Assembly (NCBI RefSeq): GCF_009617875.1 | Contig: NZ_BLAV01000001.1 | Span: 1,736,001 to 1,800,000, forward strand | DNA length: 64,000 nt | Direction: 5' to 3' | Source of the DNA: Prolixibacter sp. NT017 | GTDB lineage: Bacteria; Bacteroidota; Bacteroidia; Bacteroidales; Prolixibacteraceae | Part shown: piece after piece, positions 7,954 through 15,912 of the stretch | How positions within the stretch are numbered: position 1 is the stretch's first letter | How the letters are laid out: the number at the start of each line of letters is the position of its first letter | The notes under the pieces: generated by a model | The model's input: the letters and a program-made list of their open reading frames with translations, nothing else | Told to the model about the DNA's origin: nothing | Databases searched by the model: none | Program-made: the position numbers and the translations under genes

Positions 7954-8971
7954 GCTGTAGCTCGCGAATGTCCTCCTCTCCGGAGGAGGTGGCCGAAGGC
8001 CGGAGGAGGATTCTTCAATTAAAAATGAACGATGAGAAATGAACAATCGAAAGGCCACTCTTTATCGTCTACCGTCTGGTGTCTAATGTCTGACGTCTTC
8101 TTTCTAACAACAGAAACAACCGCAACCTAAGCGGAAACCGGCGTCTCGTTGGGGCGTATTTTGGGGGCTTTGCGAAAACTTCGCGCACTTTGCGTGGAGC
8201 CTTTTGTGAAACTCCTACGGAGTATGTTGGCACGTGAGGTGCTATCTGCTACAATACCGGATGCCCTACGGGCAATTCAGCTAGTGTTGTTCAGGCATGG
8301 ACAAACACTCAATCCAGACGAAAAAGCTGCTGAAAGAGCTGTAGCTCGCGAATATCCTCCTCTTCGGAGGAGGTGGCCGAAGGCCGGAGGAGGATTTTTG
8401 AATGAAAAATGAACGATGAGAAATGAACAATCGAAAGGCCACTCTTTATCGTCTACCGTCTGGTGTCTAATGTCTGACGTCTTCTTTCTAACAACAGAAA
8501 TAACCGCAACCTAAGCGGAAACCGGCGTCTCGTTAGGGCGTATTTTGGGGGCTTTGCGAAAATCTTTGCGGTCTTAGCGTGGAGCCTTTTGCGAAACTCC
8601 TACGGAGTATGTTGGCACGTGAGGTGCTATCTGCTACAATACCAAATGCCCTACGGGCAATTCAGCTAGTGTTGTTCAGGCATGGACAAACACTCAATCG
8701 AGACGAAAAAGCTGCTGAAAGAGCTGTAGCTCGCAAATGTCCTCCTCTTCGGAGGAGGTGGCCAAAGGCCGGAGGAGGATTTTTGAATGAAAAATGAACG
8801 ATGAGAAATGAACAATCGAAAGGCCACTCTTTATCGTCTACCGTCTGGTGTCTAATGTCTGACGTCTTCTTTCTAACAACAGAAATAACCGCAACCTAAG
8901 CGGAAACCGGCGTCTTGTTGGGGCGCATTTTGGTGGTTTTGCGAAAACTTCGCGCACTTTGCGTGGAGCCT
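7954..8971. repeat. Tandem array of a 384-385 bp unit, about 2.6 copies
   Basis: GCTGTAGCTCGC recurs at 7954, 8338 and 8723, and GGAGCC at 8196, 8581 and 8965, giving a period of 384-385 bp. Each unit contains CCTCCTC-(TTCG or TCCG)-GAGGAGG hairpins (7972-7989, 8356-8373, 8741-8758), a GGCC-GAA-GGCC stem, a 7-bp-phased tract (AATGAAC.., GTCTAAT.., AACAACA..) and, in two units, the ACTCC-TAC-GGAGT and TGCCC-TAC-GGGCA hairpins. Copies are nearly identical, so amplification is recent. Frames at 8149-8412 and 8579-8797 lie inside it and are rejected as genes. Confidence 0.92.
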
Positions 8972-8989
8972 TTTTTACCACTAATAACA

Positions 8990-9150
8990 CAAAGAAGTCC
9001 TCCATCGAAGCCGAACCATAGTAACCACAGAAACGACAATAACAATTAGTAATGAAAAATGAGTAATGAACAATCGAAAGATCGCTCTATATCGTCTCAT
9101 GTCTGGAGTCTGATGTCTTTTTTCGAACAACAGTAACCGCGCAGTACAAC
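8990..9150. repeat. Degenerate heptanucleotide-phased tract
   Basis: Sequence such as TTAGTAA-TGAAAAA-TGAGTAA-TGAACAA (from about 9042) followed by TCTCATG-TCTGGAG-TCTGATG reads as consecutive imperfect 7-mers in one register. It separates the 385-bp array from the end of the P-type ATPase gene and shows no coding potential. Confidence 0.75.
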
Positions 9151-9158
9151 CCGAAAAC

Positions 9159-11240
9159 TTACTCCCGGAGGACGCGTATCGAGTTGAACACCGCCAGCAG
9201 TGCTACGCCCATATCACCGAAAACGGCCTCCCACATGTTGGCGACACCGGCAATTCCCAGGAGGATGAAGATGCCCTTCACGCCCAGGGCAAAGATGATG
9301 TTCTGCCAGACAATCCGGCGCGTTTTCCCGGCCACGTCGATGGCATCGACCACTTTGGCGGGCGAGTCGGTCATCAACACCACGTCGGCCGTTTCGATGG
9401 CGGCATCGGAACCCAGCGCACCCATCGCCATGCCCACGTCGGCACGGGCAATCACCGGCGCATCATTGATGCCGTCGCCTACAAAAGCTACTTTGTGTTC
9501 GCCGTCGAGCAATGCTTCGATGTGCCGTACTTTGTCTTCCGGAAGGAGCTCCGCATAGTAGCTGTCGAGCTGTAGCTTCTCGGCCACCGATTGCGCTACC
9601 GATGTCTCGTCGCCGGTCAGCATCACGGTTTTCACCCCTCGCTTCTTCAGTTTCCGAATGGCTTCCGCGGCATCCTCCTTGATGCGGTCGGCAATCACCA
9701 GGTAGCCGGCATACGTCTTATCGACGGCCACATGCACCACCGTTCCTTCCACATCGCAGCTATCGTGTTCGATGAGTTCGCGGTGCAGCAACTTGTCGTT
9801 TCCGGCCATGATGGTGTTGCCATTCGCGGTAGCCACCACTCCATGACCCGATATCTCTTTCACGGTTGAAATATGGGCCGCGTCGACCGGTTTTCCCCAG
9901 GCTTCGAGGATGGATTGGGCGATGGGGTGGTTCGAGCCCGACTCGGCGATGGCGGCATATTCCAGAAGCTGTTGCTCATCGTAGCCATTCACGGTAACGA
10001 CATTCGTGACCTTGAATTCACCTTTGGTCAGGGTCCCGGTTTTATCGAAGACCACTGTTCTTACCTGCGTCAGAGCGTCGAGGAAGTTCGAGCCTTTCAC
10101 CAGGATACCGTGTTTGGAAGCACGGCCCACGCCGCCGAAGTAGCCCAGCGGAATGCTGATGACCAGGGCGCAGGGGCAGGAGATAACCAGCACGACCAGC
10201 GCGCGGTAAATCCATTCGCTGAAGGTGGCTCCGGCGATGAACAGCGGCGGCAATACGGCCAGCAACAGGGCACCGATAACCACCACCGGCGTGTAGTATT
10301 TGGCAAAGGTGGTGATGAACTTCTCGGTTTTGGCTTTCCGGGCCGTCGCATTTTCGACCAGCTCCAGTATCTTCGAGATGGATGATTCGCTAAAGGTTTT
10401 GTTCACCCGGATGGTGAGCAAACCTGACTGGTTGATCATGCCGGCCATAATTTCGTCGTTGGCATTTACCTTGCGGGGAACGCTCTCGCCCGTCAGCGCT
10501 GCCGTATCGACAAACGAGCTGCCTTCGAGCACCGTTCCGTCGAGCGGGACTTTCTCGCCGGCTTTCACCAGAATCACATCGCCCACCTGTACCTCTTCAG
10601 GCGACACTTTCCGGATCTCCGTCCCTTGTTTGACGTTGGCAAATTCGGGCTTGATTTCCAGCAATGCTTTGATGGATTTCCGGGAGCGGCCCACGGCAAT
10701 ATCCTGGAACAGTTCGCCCACCACGTAAAAGAGCATCACGGCAACGGCTTCGGGCATCTCACCAATGGCAAACGCGCCCAGCGTGGCGACGGTCATCAAA
10801 AACTGCTCGTCGAAAACACGCCCTTTGACGATGTTCCGGACAGCGCCGGCAATTATTTTCCAGCCGCTGATGAGCCACGCCGCGACAAAGACGGCATATT
10901 CCGCCAGGTGGTAGGGTGTTTGGGCCAGCACGTCCTTGAATATGATTCCCAAAACTAACAGTGCCGTTGCTACACCTGCTTTGATGAGTGTTCCGCGGTT
11001 TTCGGCCAGTTCGCTTTTGGCAATCAGTTGCGGGGCATCGTCGTTATCGGTGACTTCGACGTCTGGCTCGAGCTCGCGAATCTTTTTCCGCACCAGTTCG
11101 ATGTCGTCGGTTTCGATGGTCATCGACAGGTTGGCAAAGTTGACATTCACAAATTGCACTTCGTTGAGTTTGCCCACGCCATCTTCTATTTTGGCGGCGC
11201 AGTTGGCACAATCGAGATTCTTCAGCTGATATTTTTTCAT
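9159..11240 (-). CDS. zntA: Heavy-metal translocating P-type ATPase (ZntA/CadA type)
   Basis: The 693-residue inner-membrane pump has an N-terminal HMA domain with the soft-metal motif LDCANCA (C11, C14), TGES (250-253), the membrane metal site CPC (C355-P-C357), the phosphorylated Asp399 in DKTGT, and GDGINDAPVIA in the P-domain. The last membrane segments contain GVKGIF and GDMGVALL; the Lys/Asp pair there fits Zn/Cd/Pb export (P1B-2) rather than copper. A Fur-family gene lies 102 bp upstream of the coding region on the same strand, and a TGCAAC-CGG-GTTGCA palindrome sits in the promoter, so metal-dependent control is likely. Base composition is richer in GC than the flanking repeats. Confidence 0.93.
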   Translation of the reverse strand: MKKYQLKNLDCANCAAKIEDGVGKLNEVQFVNVNFANLSMTIETDDIELVRKKIRELEPDVEVTDNDDAPQLIAKSELAENRGTLIKAGVATALLVLGIIFKDVLAQTPYHLAEYAVFVAAWLISGWKIIAGAVRNIVKGRVFDEQFLMTVATLGAFAIGEMPEAVAVMLFYVVGELFQDIAVGRSRKSIKALLEIKPEFANVKQGTEIRKVSPEEVQVGDVILVKAGEKVPLDGTVLEGSSFVDTAALTGESVPRKVNANDEIMAGMINQSGLLTIRVNKTFSESSISKILELVENATARKAKTEKFITTFAKYYTPVVVIGALLLAVLPPLFIAGATFSEWIYRALVVLVISCPCALVISIPLGYFGGVGRASKHGILVKGSNFLDALTQVRTVVFDKTGTLTKGEFKVTNVVTVNGYDEQQLLEYAAIAESGSNHPIAQSILEAWGKPVDAAHISTVKEISGHGVVATANGNTIMAGNDKLLHRELIEHDSCDVEGTVVHVAVDKTYAGYLVIADRIKEDAAEAIRKLKKRGVKTVMLTGDETSVAQSVAEKLQLDSYYAELLPEDKVRHIEALLDGEHKVAFVGDGINDAPVIARADVGMAMGALGSDAAIETADVVLMTDSPAKVVDAIDVAGKTRRIVWQNIIFALGVKGIFILLGIAGVANMWEAVFGDMGVALLAVFNSIRVLRE

Positions 11241-11264
11241 GGTTGTATCCTCTTCTTATGGACA

Positions 11265-11306
11265 CAAAGATACGGCGAGAGCCTGTGCAACCGGGTTGCA
11301 AAAGTA
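11265..11306 (-). promoter_or_regulatory. Promoter with Fur-family palindrome ahead of the metal pump
   Basis: On the minus strand two Bacteroidota-type -7 elements are visible, TATCTTTG (11265-11272) and TACTTTTG (11299-11306). Between them TGCAAC-CGG-GTTGCA (11286-11300) is a perfect 6+6 inverted repeat, similar to Fur/Zur-type operators described in Bacteroidota. Placement between the Fur-family gene and the exporter suggests this is the operator. Confidence 0.65.
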
Positions 11307-11342
11307 CACAGCAGTTGTGAAGCGCGATGAAAATGAGTGATT

Positions 11343-11753
11343 TTACCGGCAGTCGGAGCAGAGGCCTTTCACCACCATGTTGACGCTGTCGAGACTAAAA
11401 TCGGTCGGCAGGTTGATTTGGGGGATGGGCGTGTCGTTCAGGCAGAATGTTTTGTTGCAGACCGTGCAGAGGAAATGGACATGCAAATCTTCCGGGGCGC
11501 AATCGCAGGTTTCCTCGCACAGCGCATATTTCAGGGCGCCCGTCCCGTCGTCGATGCTGTGGATGAGCTTGTGCTCTTCGAAGGTTTTCAGGGTACGATA
11601 CAGGGTCGTTTTGTCGGCATGGTCGAACCGGTTTTCCAGGTCCGCCAGACCGATAGCCGCCTCCTGCGCCATAAACGCCTTCAATACCAGCAACCGCACT
11701 GCCGTGGGTTTGATATTCCGTTCTGTCAGCCGATGATCGAGCGTTTCCTGCAT
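11343..11753 (-). CDS. Fur-family transcriptional regulator (Zur/Fur-like)
   Basis: The protein has a winged-helix N-terminus (RNIKPTAVRLLVLKAF; DKTTLYRTLKTFEE) and a C-terminal metal-binding half with HVHFLC, CTVC and a final CSDC motif, which suggest a structural zinc site. I place the start at the ATG at 11753, which has AAGGAA about 8 bp upstream; a GTG at 11789 would add 12 residues. It precedes the ZntA-like pump in the same direction and probably senses its substrate metal. Whether it is a true Zur, Fur or a repressor of export cannot be decided from sequence. Confidence 0.88.
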   Translation of the reverse strand: MQETLDHRLTERNIKPTAVRLLVLKAFMAQEAAIGLADLENRFDHADKTTLYRTLKTFEEHKLIHSIDDGTGALKYALCEETCDCAPEDLHVHFLCTVCNKTFCLNDTPIPQINLPTDFSLDSVNMVVKGLCSDCR

Positions 11754-11835
11754 GGTGTGTTGTTCCTTTATGACGTTGTTTTCTTCCACACCTAAATAAA
11801 CTGAAATTTTTTGGAAAGGTTTCAGCGCGGCGAAG

Positions 11836-12116
11836 TTTTAAGTGTTATGTGTTAAGTTTTAAGAATAATGGAGCGATGTTGTCCTTGTGAATCATTCGGT
11901 GGCAAAATAGTAAAAACAATGGCCAAATAAAAAGAGCGACACGATGATATATTCCGGTCACGATTTATTGTGACCCTACCATGGTACACCAGCGTTGCGA
12001 ATGGCAGCAACGTCATAGGGCCACGACATGTCGTGGCCGCTGCACGCCCCCCTTGTTTCGTTTGTAGTGGCCGCTGAATCCGACCAGCCTGTTTTATTTT
12101 CAAATAAAAAAAAGGG
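11836..12116. repeat. Intergenic region with paired 20-bp palindromes and a short 7-bp tract
   Basis: GTTTTAA-GTGTTAT-GTGTTAA-GTTTTAA (from about 11836) is a short heptamer tract. GGTCACGAT-TT-ATTGTGACC (11958-11977) and the perfect palindrome GGCCACGACATGTCGTGGCC (12019-12038) are two versions of one element, and a third copy lies at 28142-28161. No gene is visible. Confidence 0.75.
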
Positions 12117-12683
12117 TCAGTCATAACGTGGTTTGTAACTCAAAACAGTTTTGCCACCGGAATATAACCTGGATTGTATAGGAGTGAATCGCTGTATTTC
12201 TTTTAGCGAATTAAAAACAGTAACACCGCTGCTGATAGCTGTTGGATTGACAATAAAATGATACTCGTCAATTAGTCTCTCCTTTACCAGCGAGGAAACA
12301 AAACTGACACCACCAAAAACAAGTAGGTCTTTCCCGTTTTGCTGTTTTAACTCGGCAATTTCTTCTCTAAGATTTCCTTTGGTCAAAGTGGTATTGTTCC
12401 AGGTTGATTTGTCGAGTGTTGATGTGAAAACAACCTTGTGGATCGAAGCTATCTTTTTTGCAAATGGGTGGGTGGGATTTTCTGCTGCCGTATCCTCCCA
12501 ATATTTTAGAATCGTTTCTGCCGTTTTTCTGCCAAGTAAGAGCGTGTCGGAGGTCTCGAGGAGTGAACTCATAAACTCCATCAGTTCATTATCCGGATTT
12601 AGGGTCATCCAGTCTTTTTCTCCGTTTCGTCCTGCAACACAACCGTTGATTGTCATTTGCATTTGTAGTTTTAATTTCCTCAT
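12117..12683 (-). CDS. RibD-C/dihydrofolate reductase-like family protein
   Basis: The 188-residue protein has the RibD C-terminal/DHFR-like fold signature: MRKLKLQMQMTINGCVAG at the start, TLLLGRKTAETILKYW (nucleotide-binding region), KVVFTSTLDKSTWNNT, LLVFGGVSFVSSLV and a C-terminal YHFIVNPTAISSG. Such proteins are predicted NADPH-dependent reductases of unknown substrate and are not the housekeeping DHFR. It is the first of three paralogues between 12117 and 15329, mixed with VOC and DoxX proteins, which suggests a shared stress or detoxification role (inference). Confidence 0.85.
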   Translation of the reverse strand: MRKLKLQMQMTINGCVAGRNGEKDWMTLNPDNELMEFMSSLLETSDTLLLGRKTAETILKYWEDTAAENPTHPFAKKIASIHKVVFTSTLDKSTWNNTTLTKGNLREEIAELKQQNGKDLLVFGGVSFVSSLVKERLIDEYHFIVNPTAISSGVTVFNSLKEIQRFTPIQSRLYSGGKTVLSYKPRYD

Positions 12684-12827
12684 CGTTATCTTGATTTTAA
12701 AAATCTGTATCTGTTGTTCTTATTCTTCGTTAGCAATTGCGGAATTAAAGTGCTTATACGACCCCGGAGGTGGGGGCGCATGTTAATTTGATATCCGTTC
12801 TTCCTATAATCCGTAATCCTGGCAGGA

Positions 12828-13211
12828 TTATTTTGAGAAAGCAAAAACGGCTGTTTGCATCTTGTGGTAGCTGAAGTAGGAGAGTGCCAGTACGGCCAAC
12901 ACCACCAATGGGAACAGAGCTTGTCCGCCTATCCCGTCGACGACAGCGTGAGAAACGGCAGCGCTGATAAAATCGAAGGTAAAGCCTGCATACGCCCACT
13001 CCTTGATACGTTCCTTAAATGCCGGGAGAATGAGTACAATGGCTCCGGCGACTTTGAAGCAAACGAGCATGACACCGAAGTATTCGGGGTACCCTAAATG
13101 ACTAATTCCCTGTTTGGCCAAATCGGTCTGAAAAGTAAAGGCGGGCAGTACACCATCAAACAGAACGATCAAACTGGTGGTAATCCAGTAAATAATTTTT
13201 GTTGTTTTCAT
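12828..13211 (-). CDS. DoxX-like membrane protein
   Basis: The 127-residue protein has four predicted membrane helices (IIYWITTSLIVLFDGVLPAF; FGVMLVCFKVAGAIVLILP; WAYAGFTFDFISAAVSHAVV; LFPLVVLAVLALSYFSY), the length and hydrophobic pattern of small DoxX/DUF4870-type proteins. The region GYPEYFGVMLVCFKVAGA is characteristic of the DoxX-like family. Exact biochemical function is unknown. It lies in a row of small stress-type genes on the same strand but is separated by gaps of more than 100 bp, so it may have its own promoter. Confidence 0.8.
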   Translation of the reverse strand: MKTTKIIYWITTSLIVLFDGVLPAFTFQTDLAKQGISHLGYPEYFGVMLVCFKVAGAIVLILPAFKERIKEWAYAGFTFDFISAAVSHAVVDGIGGQALFPLVVLAVLALSYFSYHKMQTAVFAFSK

Positions 13212-13214
13212 CTT

Positions 13215-13618
13215 CTTTAATTTTTAATACTTAACACTTCTATTGAAACCTGAAATACTGTAACCTCGAAGCCGAACCTGAAACCCTTTAAAAAATTAAT
13301 GATGAATAATGAACAATGAAAGAGTCGAAAGTCGAAGGTCCAACGTCGAAGGTCTAATGTCTGGAGTCTAATGTCTTTTTTCCAACAACAGTAACGATAG
13401 GAACCATAGCAACCTCAAAGCGCAACTTGTAACCTGAAACCCTTTAAAAATTAATAATGAATAATGAACAATGAAAGAATCGAAAGTCGAAGGTCTAACG
13501 TCTAACGTCTCATGTCTCATTTCTGGAGTCTAGTGTCTTTTACTTAACACTTAACACTTAAAACTCTTTCAACCTGAAACCGCGAAGCTGAACCTGAAAC
13601 CTGAAACCTTTTCACATT
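13215..13618. repeat. Long heptanucleotide-phased intergenic tract (two related blocks)
   Basis: Nearly the whole 400-bp gap reads as degenerate 7-mers in one register, for instance ATTAATA-ATGAATA, GGTCTAA-CGTCTAA, CGTCTCA-TGTCTCA, TACTTAA-CACTTAA-CACTTAA and GAACCTG-AAACCTG-AAACCTT. Two blocks of about 155 bp beginning near 13275 and 13430 are alignable to each other. No start codon with a ribosome binding site or credible frame is present. Confidence 0.85.
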
Positions 13619-13624
13619 TTCTTC

Positions 13625-14095
13625 TTACGCCTGTTTCAGCCTTTCAATATCGAATTTCTTCATTTGCATAAATGCTTTCATCACACGGGGAGCGCGTTCG
13701 GCGTCGCTCATCAGTTCGCCCAGGATGGTTGGAACGATTTGCCACGAAACGCCGTATTTATCCTTCAGCCAGCCGCACTGCTCCGCTTCGGGTACAGCCG
13801 ACAGCTTTTCCCAGTAGTAGTCAATCTCTTCCTGGGTATCACAATTCACTATAAACGAAACGGCTTCGTTAATTTGGAAGACGGGACCGCCATTCAGCGC
13901 CATGAACTTTTGTCCGTTGATTTGAAAGTTGACGGTGAGAACTGTTCCCTCTTTTTGTCCGTGTATTTCCTGTCCTTCGCTTCCGTAATAGGAGATGTTT
14001 TCAATTTTTGAATTCCGGAAAACGGACGTATAAAAACGTGCCGCTTCTTCCGCCTGGTGGTCGAACCAGAGGCAGGGAGTAATCTGATCTTTCAT
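13625..14095 (-). CDS. PhnB-like VOC family protein
   Basis: The 156-residue protein begins MKDQITPCLWFDHQAEEAA, followed by FYTSVFRNSKIENISYYG, KFMALNGGPVF, EIDYYWEKLS and CGWLKDKYGVSWQIVP, the pattern of the 3-demethylubiquinone methyltransferase-like/PhnB branch of the vicinal-oxygen-chelate superfamily. Real enzymatic activity is unproven for this branch. It is the first of two VOC genes in the stress-type cluster and ends close to heptamer-repeat DNA. Confidence 0.88.
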   Translation of the reverse strand: MKDQITPCLWFDHQAEEAARFYTSVFRNSKIENISYYGSEGQEIHGQKEGTVLTVNFQINGQKFMALNGGPVFQINEAVSFIVNCDTQEEIDYYWEKLSAVPEAEQCGWLKDKYGVSWQIVPTILGELMSDAERAPRVMKAFMQMKKFDIERLKQA

Positions 14096-14130
14096 GTTAT
14101 CTGTTTTTATAGGTGAGCGTTATTTTATTC

Positions 14131-14724
14131 TTACACTTCAACAAGACCGGTCTTTACTTTTCCGGCCCGTTTGTAATGGACCATTATCACCCCGGTGGAA
14201 GTAATGATACTATCAATTAATTCAAATGAGGCGGGTATCGTTCCGTTATCAAATAGTTTTTTTCCATGGCCAAGTGTCAGCGGGTGAATTTTGATTTTGA
14301 GTTCGTCTGCCAGGTCATTTTGTAGCAGTAGTTGGATGAGCTCACTGCTTCCCCAGACCTGAAGGTCGGAACCTGTCGAATTTTTTAGCTTTTTGATATC
14401 GGCTACACTTTGAATGAATATGGTGTTCTTCCAGGCCGTTTTTTTTCGGGTTTTCGACAGTACGTATTTGGTACCCTCATTGATGCCCGTCCAAAAATCG
14501 GCGTGATGCGGCCAGTAGTCCTCCCATATCTCAAAGGTTTTTCTACCGAGAAGATAGTCTGCCGGTTTCAGTTCATCCTGCACTGCCTGACCATAGATTT
14601 CGTCGCCATAGGGTTCCGTCCAGCCACCATATTTGAAACTGCCTGACGTATCCTCTTCCGGGCCACCCGGTGCCTGCATGACTCCATCCAGCGTAATCAT
14701 CGATAAGACGGTTATTTTTCTCAT
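14131..14724 (-). CDS. RibD-C/dihydrofolate reductase-like family protein
   Basis: The protein has about 197 residues when started at the ATG at 14724, which gives the family-typical N-terminus MRKITVLSMITLDGVMQAPGG. It has YLLGRKTFEIWEDYWP, TKYVLSKTRKKTAWKNT, LQVWGSSELIQLLLQ and LKIKIHPLTLGHGKKLF. A longer start at 14769 would add an unlikely tail and overlap the neighbouring gene. It is a predicted NAD(P)H-dependent reductase of unknown substrate, the second of three paralogues here. Confidence 0.87.
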   Translation of the reverse strand: MRKITVLSMITLDGVMQAPGGPEEDTSGSFKYGGWTEPYGDEIYGQAVQDELKPADYLLGRKTFEIWEDYWPHHADFWTGINEGTKYVLSKTRKKTAWKNTIFIQSVADIKKLKNSTGSDLQVWGSSELIQLLLQNDLADELKIKIHPLTLGHGKKLFDNGTIPASFELIDSIITSTGVIMVHYKRAGKVKTGLVEV

Positions 14725-14768
14725 GATATTTACATTTTGTCGGGGGCGAATGATTTCCTGTGTGAACA

Positions 14769-15329
14769 CTAGTCCCGGACCAACGGCCGGTAGCTAAGCA
14801 ATACCACGCCGCTTTTAAAGGATTGAACGTTGGTCAGTTCCAGATTTAGCTTTTGCGATATACCGCCGAAAATGGCCGAGCCTGCTCCGATGGCTACCGG
14901 ATCAATCATGATCATATATTGATCGATTAAATTGGCTTCCGCGAACTGTGTCAGGATGGTTCCGCTTCCCAGCAGGGTGAAGTTGCCATCGGATGTTTTC
15001 TTCAACTGTTTCATTTCTTCCACGGCATCGTTGACTATCAACGTGTTTTCCCATCCGGCCTGTTTCAGGGTACGCGAAAAGACGATTTTTTTCGCGGCGT
15101 TCATCTTTTGCGCTACTTCCGGACTGCTTTCCATAGCTGCTGGTGTTGGCCAGAAAGAAGCCATCATTTCGTAGGTTTTCCTCCCAAACAGAAGAGTCGT
15201 ACCGGACTGCATGCTATCGGAGGCGAACTGGTTTTCTTCGGTACCATGCCGGTGCCAGCTGAAATCACCGTTGGGATCGTTCAGAAATCCGTTCAGGGTT
15301 ATGAATTGGAATGAGTGTAATTTTCCCAT
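14769..15329 (-). CDS. RibD-C/dihydrofolate reductase-like family protein
   Basis: Started at the ATG at 15329 the protein has 186 residues beginning MGKLHSFQFITLNGFLND. It shows LLFGRKTYEMMASFWP, KKIVFSRTLKQAGWENT, FTLLGSGTILTQFA and MIMIDPVAIGAGSAIF. An upstream start at 15464 would overlap the VOC gene and read its 3' end in another frame, so it is rejected. It lies 8 bp after the VOC stop at 15337, indicating co-transcription from 15780. This is the third paralogue of the cluster. Confidence 0.87.
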   Translation of the reverse strand: MGKLHSFQFITLNGFLNDPNGDFSWHRHGTEENQFASDSMQSGTTLLFGRKTYEMMASFWPTPAAMESSPEVAQKMNAAKKIVFSRTLKQAGWENTLIVNDAVEEMKQLKKTSDGNFTLLGSGTILTQFAEANLIDQYMIMIDPVAIGAGSAIFGGISQKLNLELTNVQSFKSGVVLLSYRPLVRD

Positions 15330-15336
15330 GACGGAC

Positions 15337-15780
15337 TTAACTTGCTTTTTCGGTACAGTCAAACATCCAGTGCACGCCGAATTTATCGGTGCAGCTGCCG
15401 TAGTAGTCACCCCAAAACATGTCCTGCAGCTCCTGCTCAATGGTTCCGCCTTTCGAAAGGGCATCGAACAGTTTCCGGGTTTCCTTGCGGGTATCGGGTT
15501 GCAGCATAATGTATACGTTGTTGCCCTGTGTTATCTGCGATTGCATGGATCTGGGGACATCGGTTCCCATTAACAGATGCCCGTCGAGAATGGGCAGTTC
15601 CACGTGCATGATCAGGTTCTTTTCATCTTCCGGACAGGGCTGCATTCCTTCCTGAACGGGAATGTCGCCGTAGCGCATGAATCCGGGCTCCATCAACTCG
15701 GTTCCGAAGATTTCTTTATAGAAATTGAAAGCTTTCTCCGTATCCTGAAGAAAATTAAGGTACGTGCTCACTTTTGACAT
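15337..15780 (-). CDS. PhnB-like VOC family protein
   Basis: The 147-residue protein begins MSKVSTYLNFLQDTEKAF and contains FYKEIFGTELME, ILDGHLLMGTDVP, RKLFDALSKGGTIEQELQ and YGSCTDKFGVHWMFDC, typical of the PhnB-like VOC branch. It is the upstream gene of a pair with the RibD-C protein that ends at 14769. Function of the branch is not established; a small-molecule-binding or detoxification role is inferred from the fold. Confidence 0.88.
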   Translation of the reverse strand: MSKVSTYLNFLQDTEKAFNFYKEIFGTELMEPGFMRYGDIPVQEGMQPCPEDEKNLIMHVELPILDGHLLMGTDVPRSMQSQITQGNNVYIMLQPDTRKETRKLFDALSKGGTIEQELQDMFWGDYYGSCTDKFGVHWMFDCTEKAS

Positions 15781-15885
15781 GGTGATGAATTTTATTGGTT
15801 ATAATGGCTCTTTTGTAAGCTTTTTACTTTTTGTTTTATCCCTCCTCCGCGATATCCATCGGAACTCGCCAAAAGGAGCATCTTA

Positions 15886-15912
15886 AAGTCCCCTTCAGGG
15901 GATTTAGGGGTG
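15886..15912. repeat. Short CCCCTTCAGGGG hairpin element
   Basis: CCCCTTCAGGGG (15890-15901) followed by ATTTAGGGGTG overlaps the end of the AHSA1-like gene (stop at 15904). Similar CCCCTTCAGGG-type elements occur at 5470-5481 and in the REP copies at 25164 and 25895. It may help terminate transcription of the AHSA1-like gene. Confidence 0.55.

Noticed and set aside
8149..8797. Two similar frames of 87 and 72 codons
   Set aside because: They are inside the 385-bp tandem repeat and differ only as the repeats differ; no ribosome binding site or known domain.
10300..10728. Frames antisense to the metal pump (also 9873-10385)
   Set aside because: Long shadow frames common opposite GC-rich genes; the pump has all P-type ATPase motifs.
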